64,000 nt of DNA from NCBI RefSeq assembly GCF_000745315.1, contig NZ_JQNQ01000001.1:1178001-1242000 (forward strand), given 5' to 3'. Below, piece after piece: positions 1 through 8,573 of the stretch (position 1 is its first letter; the number at the start of each line of letters is the position of its first letter). The notes under the pieces are model-generated. The model did not search any database. It saw only the letters and a program-made list of their open reading frames with translations, and was not told where the DNA came from. This DNA comes from Salegentibacter sp. Hel_I_6. Its GTDB lineage: Bacteria > Bacteroidota > Bacteroidia > Flavobacteriales > Flavobacteriaceae. The translations under genes and the position numbers were made by a program.

Positions 1-460
1 AAAGTGCATTGGCAGGCGTTGGAACTCCTATAAATGAATCGGTTTGGCGATCGTCCACATTAAATTTAGCCAATCTGTAAGCTGAGGCTAAACTAATTAA
101 CAAGCCAATTAAAGCCAGGGGGTTAAAATTCCAATCCCACCAACCGGGATTTACTTCCCAGCCGGTATTTTCTACTCCAGAACTACCGGGCAACGCATTA
201 TCTAATAATTGATACATCACAATGCCAGGCACCACACCACTGGTTACCACATCGGCCAGCGAATCTAGCTGCAAACCAAGCTCTCCTGCAACTTTCAAAC
301 TTCGGGCGGCAAGTCCGTCAAAAAAATCGAAGAATATTCCACCGGCAACAAAGATTGCAGCCATAATGAGGCTGCCCTGCACCGCAAAGATTACGGCTAT
401 AGTTCCGCATAGAAGATTTAGAAGCGTAATAATATTCGGAATATGTCTTTTTATCGTCAT
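1..460 (-). CDS. pssA: CDP-diacylglycerol--serine O-phosphatidyltransferase, 3' end off the window
   Basis: The enzyme makes phosphatidylserine from CDP-diacylglycerol and serine, the precursor of phosphatidylethanolamine, in the inner membrane. Translation from the ATG at 458-460 gives 153 codons before the left edge. The N-terminus (MTIKRHIPNIITLLNLLCG) is typical of PssA. The CDP-alcohol phosphatidyltransferase signature DG-x2-AR-x8-G-x3-D-x3-D is complete in DGLAARSLKVAGELG followed by LQLDSLAD. Several hydrophobic segments are visible. It is divergent from lnt, with a repeat-bearing spacer between them. The C-terminal part is not in the window. The family call is firm; substrate serine rather than glycerol-phosphate is inferred from the N-terminal resemblance. 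Confidence 0.9.
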   Translation of the reverse strand, partial: MTIKRHIPNIITLLNLLCGTIAVIFAVQGSLIMAAIFVAGGIFFDFFDGLAARSLKVAGELGLQLDSLADVVTSGVVPGIVMYQLLDNALPGSSGVENTGWEVNPGWWDWNFNPLALIGLLISLASAYRLAKFNVDDRQTDSFIGVPTPANAL

Positions 461-603
461 AGATTGGTTTTCTAAAATACTAAACTAAGCAATTGCAACC
501 TGTTTCCATAAGTTTTTTTAATTTCAGAATAAACAATTACAAAAGCTTTAACTTCAAAGAAATTATTAAAAACCAAATAAAGATGACTGATTTTTTTGAA
601 AAT

Positions 604-683
604 CGTCATTCTGAATTCATTTCAGAATCTAAGATATTGATAATCAAACCATGTGAGAAGCTGGAACAAGTTCAGCTTGACGA
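604..683. repeat. REP-like inverted pair, family A copy 1
   Basis: Two arms face each other. The left arm begins CGTCATTCTGAATTCATTTC and the right arm ends AAGTTCAGCTTGACGA, which is its approximate reverse complement. Each arm also contains its own small dyad of the type CTGAA...TTCAG. Related copies are at 4100-4203, 4531-4634, 4870-4947 and 55551-55627. An open frame of about 96 codons runs across this region, but it only reads the repeat and is not called as a gene. Confidence 0.75.
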
Positions 684-768
684 AATCAGACTTTTCACGC
701 AACCTCGGGAATCGGAAAAAAATCTTGACCTTCGGTACAAGCCCGCCATTCCGCGCAGGCCTCGGGAA

Positions 769-791
769 TTAATCCCTCAATGAGGGATTAA
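769..791. promoter_or_regulatory. Perfect 23-bp palindrome upstream of lnt
   Basis: The 11-bp arms TTAATCCCTCA and TGAGGGATTAA are exact reverse complements around a single central A. The palindrome lies 40 bp upstream of the lnt start and just upstream of a possible -7 box. It could be an operator, or a hairpin of 9 bp with a 5-nt loop. No T-run follows on either side, so an intrinsic terminator is less likely. Its function is unknown. Confidence 0.45.
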
Positions 792-806
792 AATATAATA
801 GTTTGC

Positions 807-814
807 TATTTTTG
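807..814 (+). promoter_or_regulatory. Possible Bacteroidota -7 box for lnt
   Basis: TATTTTTG matches the Bacteroidota sigma-A -7 consensus TAnnTTTG and ends 17 bp before the lnt ATG. No clear TTG at -33 spacing is visible, so this rests on the -7 match alone. Confidence 0.3.
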
Positions 815-831
815 AAAAGAATTTCCTGAGT

Positions 832-2424
832 ATGAAAAATCTTCTTTACGCAATTTCAAGCGGAATTTTACTGGCACTGGCCTGGCCAACTTACGGCTTT
901 CCCTTGCTTCTATTTTTTGCATTCGTCCCCCTACTCTATGTAGAATATAAAGTAAGAAATTCTAAAAAGAAATTTATAAAATGGAAGGTTTTTGGACTGG
1001 CGTACCTGAGCTTTTTCCTTTGGAATCTTATTACCACTTACTGGATTTATTTCTCAACAGCTTTTGGTGGTGCCTTCGCTATTTTAGTGAATTCCCTGCT
1101 TATGGCATTGGTCTTTATGTTATACCACGTTGTAGCAAAAAGAACCGGATTTAGTGCAGCCTCGGCATTTTTGATAAGTATTTGGATGGTTTTTGAAAAA
1201 CTGCATCTCGCCTGGGAATTTTCCTGGCCCTGGTTAAATCTAGGTAATGCATTTTCTGAATTTCAAAACTGGGTACAGTGGTATGAATATACCGGAACAT
1301 TTGGCGGTACACTTTGGGTTTGGCTGGCAAACATCGCCGCCTTTAAAGCCATTTTGCTTTTTAAAGAGTTTAAAGACAAAGCTGTAATCTACCGCGGAAT
1401 TTTCAAATTAGCATTACTCATTTTAATTCCGATAGGGATTTCTTACTTATTGCTAAGCCAGGTAGAAAAAAAGGGAGAAACGATGGAAGTGGTAATCCTG
1501 CAACCCAACATTAATCCTTATACCGAAAAATATAATACTAACGATACTCGTATTGGAGAATTATTACTGAAACTAAGTGCAGAAAAAGTAAGCGAAAACA
1601 CCAGGCTCATTGTAGCCCCTGAAACTGTTTTTGCCGATGGAACCGTACTTCCAAATTTTGAACAATCTGAAGCTGCTTTTTTCTCCAGGCAACTTATTAA
1701 TAAATATCCGCAAACTAATTTTCTTAGCGGAATTTCCTTCTACGAAAGATTCAAGGATCCTGGAAAAGTTAGAGAGCAAAGCAACCAATTAGGTACCGGC
1801 GATTGGTATGATGATTATAATTCGGCTTTTCTAATGAATTCTGAAGATACGCCACAGCTTTATCATAAATCGAAGCTTGTAGTAGGTGTTGAGAATTTTC
1901 CTTACCAGGAAGTTTTAAAACCTATTTTGGGAGATGTAATGATTGATCTTGGGGGCACCGTAGCTATGAAAACCACACAGGAAGACCGCGAAGCTTTTGC
2001 GCTAAATAATAATTCATTTACAGGCCCCATCATTTGCTACGAATCTGTTTACGGAGAATATGTAACAGGATACGTAGAAAATGACGCCGATTTTCTTAGC
2101 ATAATTACCAACGATGCCTGGTGGGGTAATACTCAAGGCCACCAACAACATCTTAGCTACGCAAAATTGCGCGCAATAGAGACTCGTCGCGATGTGGTGC
2201 GAAGCGCTAATACCGGAATTTCAGCATTTATTAATCAAAAAGGGGAAGTAACCGAAAGCTTGGGATATGAAAAACAAGGGAGTATTAGAGCCGTTATTCA
2301 TTTAAATTCAGACAAAACCTTTTATGTAAAATATGGAGATTACCTGGCGAGAGTTGCGCAGTTCCTGGCTTTATTTATTTTCTTATTTGCAGTGGTAAAA
2401 TATAAACGCAACAGACCTTCGTAA
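832..2424 (+). CDS. lnt: Apolipoprotein N-acyltransferase
   Basis: Lnt transfers a third acyl chain from phospholipid to the N-terminal cysteine of lipoproteins at the periplasmic face of the inner membrane. The 530-aa product has an N-terminal multi-helix membrane region (about residues 1-215) and a periplasmic nitrilase-fold domain (about 220-495), with a last membrane helix near 505-522. The catalytic triad is visible: Glu264 in VAPETVF, Lys348 in YHKSKLV and Cys402 in IICYESV. Length and order match the family. It is the only plus-strand gene in the first 38 kb and is flanked by repeats on both sides. The start is the ATG after a possible -7 box. Confidence 0.95.
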   Translation: MKNLLYAISSGILLALAWPTYGFPLLLFFAFVPLLYVEYKVRNSKKKFIKWKVFGLAYLSFFLWNLITTYWIYFSTAFGGAFAILVNSLLMALVFMLYHVVAKRTGFSAASAFLISIWMVFEKLHLAWEFSWPWLNLGNAFSEFQNWVQWYEYTGTFGGTLWVWLANIAAFKAILLFKEFKDKAVIYRGIFKLALLILIPIGISYLLLSQVEKKGETMEVVILQPNINPYTEKYNTNDTRIGELLLKLSAEKVSENTRLIVAPETVFADGTVLPNFEQSEAAFFSRQLINKYPQTNFLSGISFYERFKDPGKVREQSNQLGTGDWYDDYNSAFLMNSEDTPQLYHKSKLVVGVENFPYQEVLKPILGDVMIDLGGTVAMKTTQEDREAFALNNNSFTGPIICYESVYGEYVTGYVENDADFLSIITNDAWWGNTQGHQQHLSYAKLRAIETRRDVVRSANTGISAFINQKGEVTESLGYEKQGSIRAVIHLNSDKTFYVKYGDYLARVAQFLALFIFLFAVVKYKRNRPS

Positions 2425-2446
2425 ATTTTATTGTTTACTGAAACTG

Positions 2447-2538
2447 CTCACTGCCAACTGAAAACTGAGAACCGACAACCGAGAACTGAGAACTAACAAA
2501 CTGCTTACTGCCACTGATTACTGGATACTGAAAACTGG
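2447..2538. repeat. Degenerate heptanucleotide array
   Basis: Units of seven bases with an AAC/ACTG core follow each other (for example AACTGAA, AACTGAG, AACCGAC, AACCGAG, AACTGAG). The phase is kept over most of about 13 units. The array fills the gap between the convergent lnt and sugar-transferase genes. It belongs to the same family as the arrays at 9672-9888, 45874-46023 and 46420-46461. Confidence 0.7.
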
Positions 2539-2539
2539 A

Positions 2540-3934
2540 TCACTGTCCGCGAAAGAAAATAATGGTGCTTAGGGTTTTTAAAATGATATTTAAATCCAGG
2601 AACACACCCCGGTGTTTAATATAATATAGATCATACTGAAGTTTTATAAGGCTATCGGTTTGGCAATTTCCATAATCGGCTCTCACCTGTGCCCAGCCGG
2701 TCAGCCCGGGTTTTATAACATGGCGGGTTTCGAAAAAAGGAATCTTTTCAGATAATTCCTTTACAAAAATCGGTCTTTCAGGCCTTGGACCAATCAGGCT
2801 CATCTCTCCCTTTAAGACATTGTAAAACTGCGGAATTTCATCAAGTCTGGACCTTCTTAAAAACTTTCCGAAGCGAGTAGTTCGCAAATCATTCTTTTCA
2901 GCATATTGTGGACCGTTTGGCTCAGCATCTTTTACCATAGTCCTCAATTTTAAGATCTTAAAAACTTCTCCAAATTTCCCTATTCGTTCCTGCCGGTAAA
3001 AAAGTGAGCCCTGGTTTCCAACTAAATTTGCGAGAAGGATTATTGGTAAAATCAACAAAAGGAATATCAATCCGAAACAAGCGACAATAACATCGAATAT
3101 TCTAAAGAAAACCTGGTAAAATTTATTTTGATTACTTCGGCTAAACGGAAAATATCTATAAAAATCTTTATCTACATGCTGCACCGGGATTCGCTGCGTT
3201 ACTTCCTCGTAAACCTGGTTATAATCTTTAATAGGAAAACCGGCTTTCAGCAAATAGCTAAGTTGATTGTATAAAGGAAGCATCAGCCCTTTTTTATATC
3301 CGCTTGCTACTACAACCTCATTAATATGATGCTCTTTTATGGCTTCCCTAATATCCTTAACTTCAAATCGTATCAGCTTTTCCGCTTTAATTTCCGATGG
3401 GATTCGGTCTTCAGTTTTAATATAACCTACCACCATATAATTAGGATCCGATTTCTGAAGATCGGAACTTATAAGATTAATATCAAAAGAATTCCCAACC
3501 ACTAAAACACGTTTATAGAAGCGCGGAGATGAAATTAAAGTGATGTAGACAAGCCGCCATAAAAGCAGTGGCAGCAAAATAGCCAGGAAGAAAAAGAGTA
3601 TTTGCAATCTGTTTTCCGGAAGGCTTGGGGTTAAAAGTGGCGTAAGCATATAGAATAAAACCGTAGCCCCGGAGCTTAAAACCGAATTCTGTAAAACGCT
3701 ATCAAATTTTGAAGCCTTTTGCAGATCGTAAAGCTCGAATATACTGGCGAAAAGATTAAAGTAAAGAAGTAAAACCAGGGTCCAGTACCAGTTTTGAGAA
3801 TTTACCCGAAAGTAATCGAATTCAAAGATAATTCCTACCAGGCTAAGGCAGGTTAAAATACACAGAGAGTCTAACAAACGTAGTAAAACCTTGCGCTCAG
3901 AGATTTCAAAATGTACAAGGGGCCGTTGAGACAT
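2540..3934 (-). CDS. Polyprenyl-phosphate sugar-1-phosphate transferase (WcaJ-like)
   Basis: This initiating glycosyltransferase would load a sugar-1-phosphate onto undecaprenyl phosphate, the first step of polysaccharide or O-antigen assembly. The 464-aa protein shows the usual order: about four N-terminal membrane helices (residues 15-130), a Rossmann-like domain starting at KRVLVVGNS near residue 142, another membrane segment near 280, and a C-terminal bacterial sugar transferase domain. Key motifs are FYRQERIGK, FKILKLRTM, RRSRLDEIPQ, SLIGPRPERP and KPGLTGWAQV. It stands slightly apart from the main locus, across a repeat-filled spacer. The sugar (glucose, galactose or a HexNAc) cannot be read from the sequence. 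Confidence 0.9.
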   Translation of the reverse strand: MSQRPLVHFEISERKVLLRLLDSLCILTCLSLVGIIFEFDYFRVNSQNWYWTLVLLLYFNLFASIFELYDLQKASKFDSVLQNSVLSSGATVLFYMLTPLLTPSLPENRLQILFFFLAILLPLLLWRLVYITLISSPRFYKRVLVVGNSFDINLISSDLQKSDPNYMVVGYIKTEDRIPSEIKAEKLIRFEVKDIREAIKEHHINEVVVASGYKKGLMLPLYNQLSYLLKAGFPIKDYNQVYEEVTQRIPVQHVDKDFYRYFPFSRSNQNKFYQVFFRIFDVIVACFGLIFLLLILPIILLANLVGNQGSLFYRQERIGKFGEVFKILKLRTMVKDAEPNGPQYAEKNDLRTTRFGKFLRRSRLDEIPQFYNVLKGEMSLIGPRPERPIFVKELSEKIPFFETRHVIKPGLTGWAQVRADYGNCQTDSLIKLQYDLYYIKHRGVFLDLNIILKTLSTIIFFRGQ

Positions 3935-4099
3935 GAATTACCTGCTTACGGGTTAAAGATAGAATTTTTTTGATTTCTACATCCTTTTATCCGGTAAAAT
4001 GAGACAGGAGCATTTTGGGCACGAATACACTAAAATCTTTTTGATGGAAGTGAAGAAATCCCGCCGTCTTTTAAGCTGTGCTGAAAAAATCATATAATC

Positions 4100-4271
4100 G
4101 TTACCCTGAACTTGTTTAAAAGGCTGCTCCGGAAATTATTCGGAGGTCTAAGTTGATTGAAATTCTATTCATGTTAGATGCTGAAATAAATTCAGCATGA
4201 CGCCTTCGTTGATTTAGGGTAAAAATTTCAAAAACTCCGTCATTGCGATGGAGGAACGACTGAAGCAATCT
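4100..4271. repeat. Direct repeat of about 172 bp, copy 1
   Basis: This copy is nearly identical to 4531-4703. It is composite: a degenerate family A inverted pair (arms around 4100-4130 and 4178-4203) followed by a linker and one arm of the family B element, ATTGCGATGGAGGAACGACT. The final ~100 bp differ from copy 2 at only a few positions, suggesting recent duplication or concerted movement as a unit. Confidence 0.8.
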
Positions 4272-4433
4272 TTTCAAACGGAAAACTTCCCATTAAAAAG
4301 AATAAACAAAACCTGAAAGTGAAAGCTCCAGAGGAAAGGCATTTATTAAATTAACCTTGTTTTATTTTAAAAAAATATCCTGGTCACGAATACACGAATA
4401 CACGAATATTTTTTTGCTTTTACTGAAATCAAC

Positions 4434-4504
4434 ATAACCCCTCCGACTTTTCCGCTACCGCAGAAAAGCCACCTCCCCTTGAAAATAAGGGGAGGAGCTT
4501 TTTG
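4434..4504. repeat. Hairpin repeat family E, copy 1
   Basis: The core is the hairpin CCTCCCCTT...AAGGGGAGG at 4472-4495, preceded by CCCCTCCGACTTTTCCGC. The reverse-complement copy is at 4742-4815. The core could fold as a strong hairpin with a following T-run (GAGCTTTTTG), so terminator-like activity is possible. Confidence 0.65.
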
Positions 4505-4530
4505 GGATAATTCTGAAAAGATAATAAAAT

Positions 4531-4703
4531 CGTCACTCTAAACTCGTATAAAAGTCTGCTCCGGAATCTATTCGAAGGTCTAAGTTGATTGAAATTATAT
4601 TCGTGTTAGATGCTGAAATAAATTCAGCATGACGCCTTCGTTGATTTGGGGTAAAAATTTCAAAAACTCCGTCATTGCGATGGAGGAACGACTGAAGCAA
4701 TCT
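4531..4703. repeat. Direct repeat of about 172 bp, copy 2
   Basis: This is the second copy of the segment at 4100-4271 in the same orientation. It has the same composite organisation of family A arms plus one family B arm. The two copies flank family E copy 1. Confidence 0.8.
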
Positions 4704-4741
4704 ATTTAATTCCCATAACCTCTTTAAAAATATAAAATAAT

Positions 4742-4815
4742 TAAAGCTCCTCCCCTTTTTTCAAGGGGAGGTGGATTTTCGTTTGCAAAACGAAAAGACG
4801 GAGGGGTTCTTTTCT
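4742..4815. repeat. Hairpin repeat family E, copy 2 (inverted)
   Basis: The core hairpin CCTCCCCTT...AAGGGGAGG lies at 4749-4771, and the flank ends in GACGGAGGGGTTC, the reverse complement of the copy 1 flank. The two copies could pair as a long inverted repeat across copy 2 of the 172-bp direct repeat. Confidence 0.65.
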
Positions 4816-4869
4816 GTTAAAAAAAGTCATTAGTCGTTAGAAAATAGTCATTTGAAATATGCTCTAACA

Positions 4870-4947
4870 ATAACTCATTTTATTTCAGAATCTAAGATAG
4901 TAGTAATTCAAAACATATTAGAAGCTGAAACAAGTTTAGCTTGACGA
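4870..4947. repeat. REP-like inverted pair, family A
   Basis: The arms around ATTTTATTTCAGAATCT and AGCTGAAACAAGTTTAGCTT are diverged versions of the family A arms at 604-683 and 55551-55627. Confidence 0.65.
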
Positions 4948-5017
4948 AACCAAATCTTTTCAGACAGGCTACTTTCTCAAAACCAAGAGCCAGAAAAAAC
5001 GGTATATTATCTAAATT

Positions 5018-6034
5018 TTATTCAGAAAGTAAAATTTCTTTCCAATCTTCTTTTACTCTCGCCCAATCAAATTTTTCTGCCTGATTACGAGCATTTTGAC
5101 TTATATTTTCGGCTAAATCTGGATTTTCCAACAAGGTGCTAATTGCCTCTACCATTGCTGATTTGCTATTATACGGAACTAGCAGGCCGTTTTCTTGATC
5201 CTTGAGTAAGTATGGAATTCCACCAACATTTGTAGAAACAATCGGAAGGCCCAGGGCCATGGCTTCAATTAAACTCACCGGGGTATTATCTACATTGGTT
5301 GTATTAAGAAAAATATCGTAATCTTTTGAAAGTTCGGTCCATTCCTGCTTAGTTAGTTTTCCGGTAAACTTTACCGGTAACTTCTTACTTTCAGCATAAT
5401 TAAAACATTCTTTATAAGATTCATCCTTTTCCGGCCCCACCATACAAAGTTCAGCTCCGGGATATTCTTTTAAAAGTTCCTCCAGAACCTTTATCGCAAG
5501 CATAGGATTATAAATTTCAGCAAAAGCACGTACCCATAATACTTTTGGTTTTAAATCTCTTCTAATCTTAAATGAATAATCTTTTAGAAAAATAGAATTC
5601 GGAATGTATTTCAGGTTTGTAAATCCGGCTTGCTGAAATACTTCATAAAGATATTTGGAAGGCGCAATATTCAACTTCGCATTATTGAACAATTCAGCAG
5701 AAAGCTTGGGGTTTTTCTTCAATCTCAAAGGGAGATCACCACCGTGAAGAATGGGAATATAATCCAGTTCCAAAATTTTACAAAGTTTTGCTGTGACTAC
5801 GGCGTACCAAAAATTTCGGGTGCTATAAACATCGATGAGCACTAAATCAGCCCAGGATCGATTTTCAAGCAGCGATTGCTGCATATCTAATAACCTAAAA
5901 AACTGATTTTTTCTAGTAGAAGCTGTTTTCACCTGAAAACCTTCTTTTCTAAACAGGGGCGCCAACCGATCTATCGATGTGGATGCCCCGCCGCGGGATT
6001 CCAGTTCATTACCTATATAAAGCAGCTTTTTCAT
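5018..6034 (-). CDS. GT4 family glycosyltransferase
   Basis: The 338-aa protein is a GT-B fold retaining transferase of the GT4 type. The C-terminal half carries the donor-binding motif NTPVSLIEAMALGLPIVS around residue 256, followed by NVGGIPYLL and NGLLVP. The N-terminus MKKLLYIGNELESRGGAS has the Gly-rich acceptor-side loop. It is 338 aa long, exactly like its upstream neighbour at 6133-7149. The two share many blocks (LDYIPILHGG, NIAPSKYLYE/NIAPSKFLYD, GAELCMVGP/NAELCMVGP), so they are tandem paralogues. Sugar and acceptor are unknown. This is the last gene of the operon, followed by the repeat region. Confidence 0.88.
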   Translation of the reverse strand: MKKLLYIGNELESRGGASTSIDRLAPLFRKEGFQVKTASTRKNQFFRLLDMQQSLLENRSWADLVLIDVYSTRNFWYAVVTAKLCKILELDYIPILHGGDLPLRLKKNPKLSAELFNNAKLNIAPSKYLYEVFQQAGFTNLKYIPNSIFLKDYSFKIRRDLKPKVLWVRAFAEIYNPMLAIKVLEELLKEYPGAELCMVGPEKDESYKECFNYAESKKLPVKFTGKLTKQEWTELSKDYDIFLNTTNVDNTPVSLIEAMALGLPIVSTNVGGIPYLLKDQENGLLVPYNSKSAMVEAISTLLENPDLAENISQNARNQAEKFDWARVKEDWKEILLSE

Positions 6035-6132
6035 CTGTTTATATTTTTAACCCCAATGCTGGAATTAGGAACAAATTTATAATTATATACTTCAATTTGT
6101 TGCCAATTTTCGGGTCCAGTATCGTGTTGGCT

Positions 6133-7149
6133 TCATGCTTTAAGCACGCTATTCCAAGCGGTCTTCACCTTTTCCCAGGCAAAATTCTCTACTTTGCTTC
6201 GGGCATTTTCAGTCAGGATTCTGGCTTTCTCGGGGTTTTCAATAAGTTTAGTAATTTCAGCAGCCATAACCTCAGCATTATTTACCGGTACTAATAAACC
6301 ATCCTTATTATTATTAATTAACATAGGCATTCCGCCTACATCGGTAGAAACAACTGCCAAACCAAGACTCATAGCTTCTATGACACTTATTGGCGTGTTG
6401 TCTATATTGGTAGTATTAATAAAAAAGTCATAGTCTTTAGATATTTTAGCCCAGTCCTTTTTCTTCAATTTACCGGTGAATTTAAGATTGAGGTCGTGTT
6501 TCGCGGCAAACTTTTTACAGGTTCTCATAGTCCCGTCTTTATCGGGCCCAACCATACATAATTCAGCATTCGGGTAATCCTTTTTCAGCAATAATAGCAC
6601 TTCAAGTGCCATCACCGGGTTGTAGCGTTTCTGGAATCTACGCACCCATAATAATTTCGGTTGAAAATTCTCCCGCTTTTTAAACGGATAATTCTTCATC
6701 TGGATCGCATTGGGTATAATCTGGGTATTATGAAATCCTTCCGCTTTAAAAATATCATATAAAAATTTAGAAGGCGCAATATTGATCTTTGCTTTTCCGA
6801 AGAGACTTGCACTGTATTTCTTTGTAACGCTTAAACGCTCAGGTAGGTTTCCACCGTGTAGAATAGGAATATAATCTAATTTATAAGCCTGGCATGTTTT
6901 GGCTACCAGGTAGGCGTAATAAAAATTCATTGCGCCGTAGGTATCGATAAGAACAACATCTGTAGTTTTGTGATAACGAACAATAAGCCCAAGCATTTCG
7001 ATTAATCTCAGGCCTTTATTACTTCGGGTAGAAGCTGTTTTCACCTTATAACCTTCTTTCCGCAACATTTTGCTAAAAAAAGATATATAGGTTGCCGTAA
7101 AGCTGTTAATCTGTAAGTCGTTTCCTATGTACAGGATGCTTTTTGTCAT
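6133..7149 (-). CDS. GT4 family glycosyltransferase, paralogue of the next gene
   Basis: This 338-aa GT-B enzyme has the EX7E-type donor motif in TPISVIEAMSLGLAVVST near residue 256, and MKSILYIGND-like Gly-rich start (MTKSILYIGND). It aligns along its whole length with the gene at 5018-6034, indicating tandem duplication followed by divergence. Its 5' end overlaps the 3' end of the O-antigen ligase-like gene by 44 bp, which suggests translational coupling. The 98-bp gap to the downstream paralogue is the largest within this part of the operon. Confidence 0.88.
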   Translation of the reverse strand: MTKSILYIGNDLQINSFTATYISFFSKMLRKEGYKVKTASTRSNKGLRLIEMLGLIVRYHKTTDVVLIDTYGAMNFYYAYLVAKTCQAYKLDYIPILHGGNLPERLSVTKKYSASLFGKAKINIAPSKFLYDIFKAEGFHNTQIIPNAIQMKNYPFKKRENFQPKLLWVRRFQKRYNPVMALEVLLLLKKDYPNAELCMVGPDKDGTMRTCKKFAAKHDLNLKFTGKLKKKDWAKISKDYDFFINTTNIDNTPISVIEAMSLGLAVVSTDVGGMPMLINNNKDGLLVPVNNAEVMAAEITKLIENPEKARILTENARSKVENFAWEKVKTAWNSVLKA

Positions 7150-8425
7150 CTACTATATATAATAAGGCCAGGCCATAAACGAAGCCTGGAAGTGCAATTC
7201 GCATCGCCGAATGATTAACGGTTAAAAACCAAAATGCTAAGAACGCCAAAAAATAATAATTGTTCTTAAACTTTGTCCAGAAAATTATAGGAACTAAGAT
7301 AAGAATTAGAATAGCAACCAGCCCCAAAAGACCATGTTCTGATAATAATCTACTAATTTCATTATGTGAAGCAGTAGCAGTACCGGTCATTTCGCTTCGC
7401 ATTCCCTTTCCCTTGCCAACACCAATACCAATAACTGGGTTATAATAAAATCCCTGCAACTCGGTAATAATAAGTTCGGCTCTTCCGGTAGTGATATCAT
7501 CCTCAAGTTTACCAGCTGCATCTCTATTCGTATATCTATTAACGATAAGACCGCCAGTTTTAATAGCTGTAAACATCCATAAAACAAAGCCTATCACAGC
7601 AAAGACTCCCATTTTAAATACAATTTTACTTTGCTCCCTGTTTTCTTGTTTATAGAAATAGACTATAATAAACGCAAAAATACAGATAACAGAAGTTATT
7701 ACCCCGCCGCGAGAAAATGTTATAATAGCTCTATAGCTCATTAAAGCTAGTAAACCCAGATCTATGAAATTTATCGCTTTATTTTTTATTAAAAAAAATC
7801 TAGTGAATAAAATTATGGCCCCCATCCCCATTACTGTTGAGATTTGATTGGGTCCATACCCTCCTGAAGTGGCATAATTAGAATTTGTACCGCTCATTAA
7901 AGCCTCACCCACACTGGGTGTATATAGAAATAAATAGATCATGTTTGCTATTAGCGGAAGTAAGAGCATTAACAAAACATAATTAAACTGCGTTTTAGTT
8001 ATTTTCTTATAATAGCAGTATAATGCTGAGACTCCTAAAGTCACCGGGCCACTAAGATTAAAAGCTACAGCTTTTCTAAAAACAACATCATACTCTAATG
8101 TAAACGAAGCCACGACCACACCAGGAAAAAGAATAAGAAGATAAAACCAATACGAAACAGTTTTTATAGAAGTCCCCTTATAAAACATTCCAATGAGCAG
8201 AAACAAAATGACGGAATATTTTCCGGTTTCATAAAAAACCATAGAACCGGTCATTCGATAAAAAACCTCAGCCCCGGAAATATAGGCCGCAGCCATAAGA
8301 GCTTCATTATTTTTATTTTCTTTTAAAATGACATAAAATATCCAAAACCCTAGCGTACCGAATAATAAAAACTGGCCTGCCGGTCTATACATATATACCA
8401 CCACTGCTATCAAAAGATGAAGCAA
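7106..8425 (-). CDS. O-antigen ligase/polymerase-like membrane protein (Wzy/WaaL type)
   Basis: This polytopic membrane protein has about ten hydrophobic segments and a long hydrophilic loop (about residues 290-350) ending in SHNEISRLLSEHGLLGLV, the typical Wzy_C/WaaL feature. It would either polymerise repeat units or ligate the glycan to lipid A core or another acceptor. The start is uncertain. The frame shown begins at a TTG, but the coding frame remains open to 8512 without an ATG, and the upstream peptide (NIIKKLEYINYLKLLL) looks like a genuine Lys-rich cytoplasmic start. An ATT at 8462-8467 preceded by AAAGGA is a possible initiator. Ligase versus polymerase cannot be decided from sequence alone. 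Confidence 0.8.
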   Translation of the reverse strand: MLHLLIAVVVYMYRPAGQFLLFGTLGFWIFYVILKENKNNEALMAAAYISGAEVFYRMTGSMVFYETGKYSVILFLLIGMFYKGTSIKTVSYWFYLLILFPGVVVASFTLEYDVVFRKAVAFNLSGPVTLGVSALYCYYKKITKTQFNYVLLMLLLPLIANMIYLFLYTPSVGEALMSGTNSNYATSGGYGPNQISTVMGMGAIILFTRFFLIKNKAINFIDLGLLALMSYRAIITFSRGGVITSVICIFAFIIVYFYKQENREQSKIVFKMGVFAVIGFVLWMFTAIKTGGLIVNRYTNRDAAGKLEDDITTGRAELIITELQGFYYNPVIGIGVGKGKGMRSEMTGTATASHNEISRLLSEHGLLGLVAILILILVPIIFWTKFKNNYYFLAFLAFWFLTVNHSAMRIALPGFVYGLALLYIVDDKKHPVHRKRLTD

Positions 8426-8573
8426 TAATAATTTTAGATAATTTATGTATTCTAGCTTTTTAATAATGTTTCCTTTTATATATAATTTTAAAATGGAATC
8501 ATTGAATAAATTTTAATATCCTAAAACCTGTTCATTTCTTCACTTGTTTCAATAAGATTTCGCTTGAATAAAC

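Larger units (their letters stand above)
3935..5017. other. Repeat-only intergenic region (1.08 kb)
   Basis: No credible coding frame was found on either strand. The region holds a duplicated segment of about 172 bp, an inverted pair of C/T-rich hairpin repeats, a further family A REP-like copy, a short heptamer-like run near 4820-4856 (TTAGTCG type), and copies of a CACGAATACACGAATA motif near 4384-4408. It separates the initiating transferase from the main glycosyltransferase operon. Confidence 0.8.

Noticed and set aside
493..783. Open frame of 96 codons on the plus strand before lnt
   Set aside because: It reads only the family A repeat and adjacent low-complexity DNA; no protein features.
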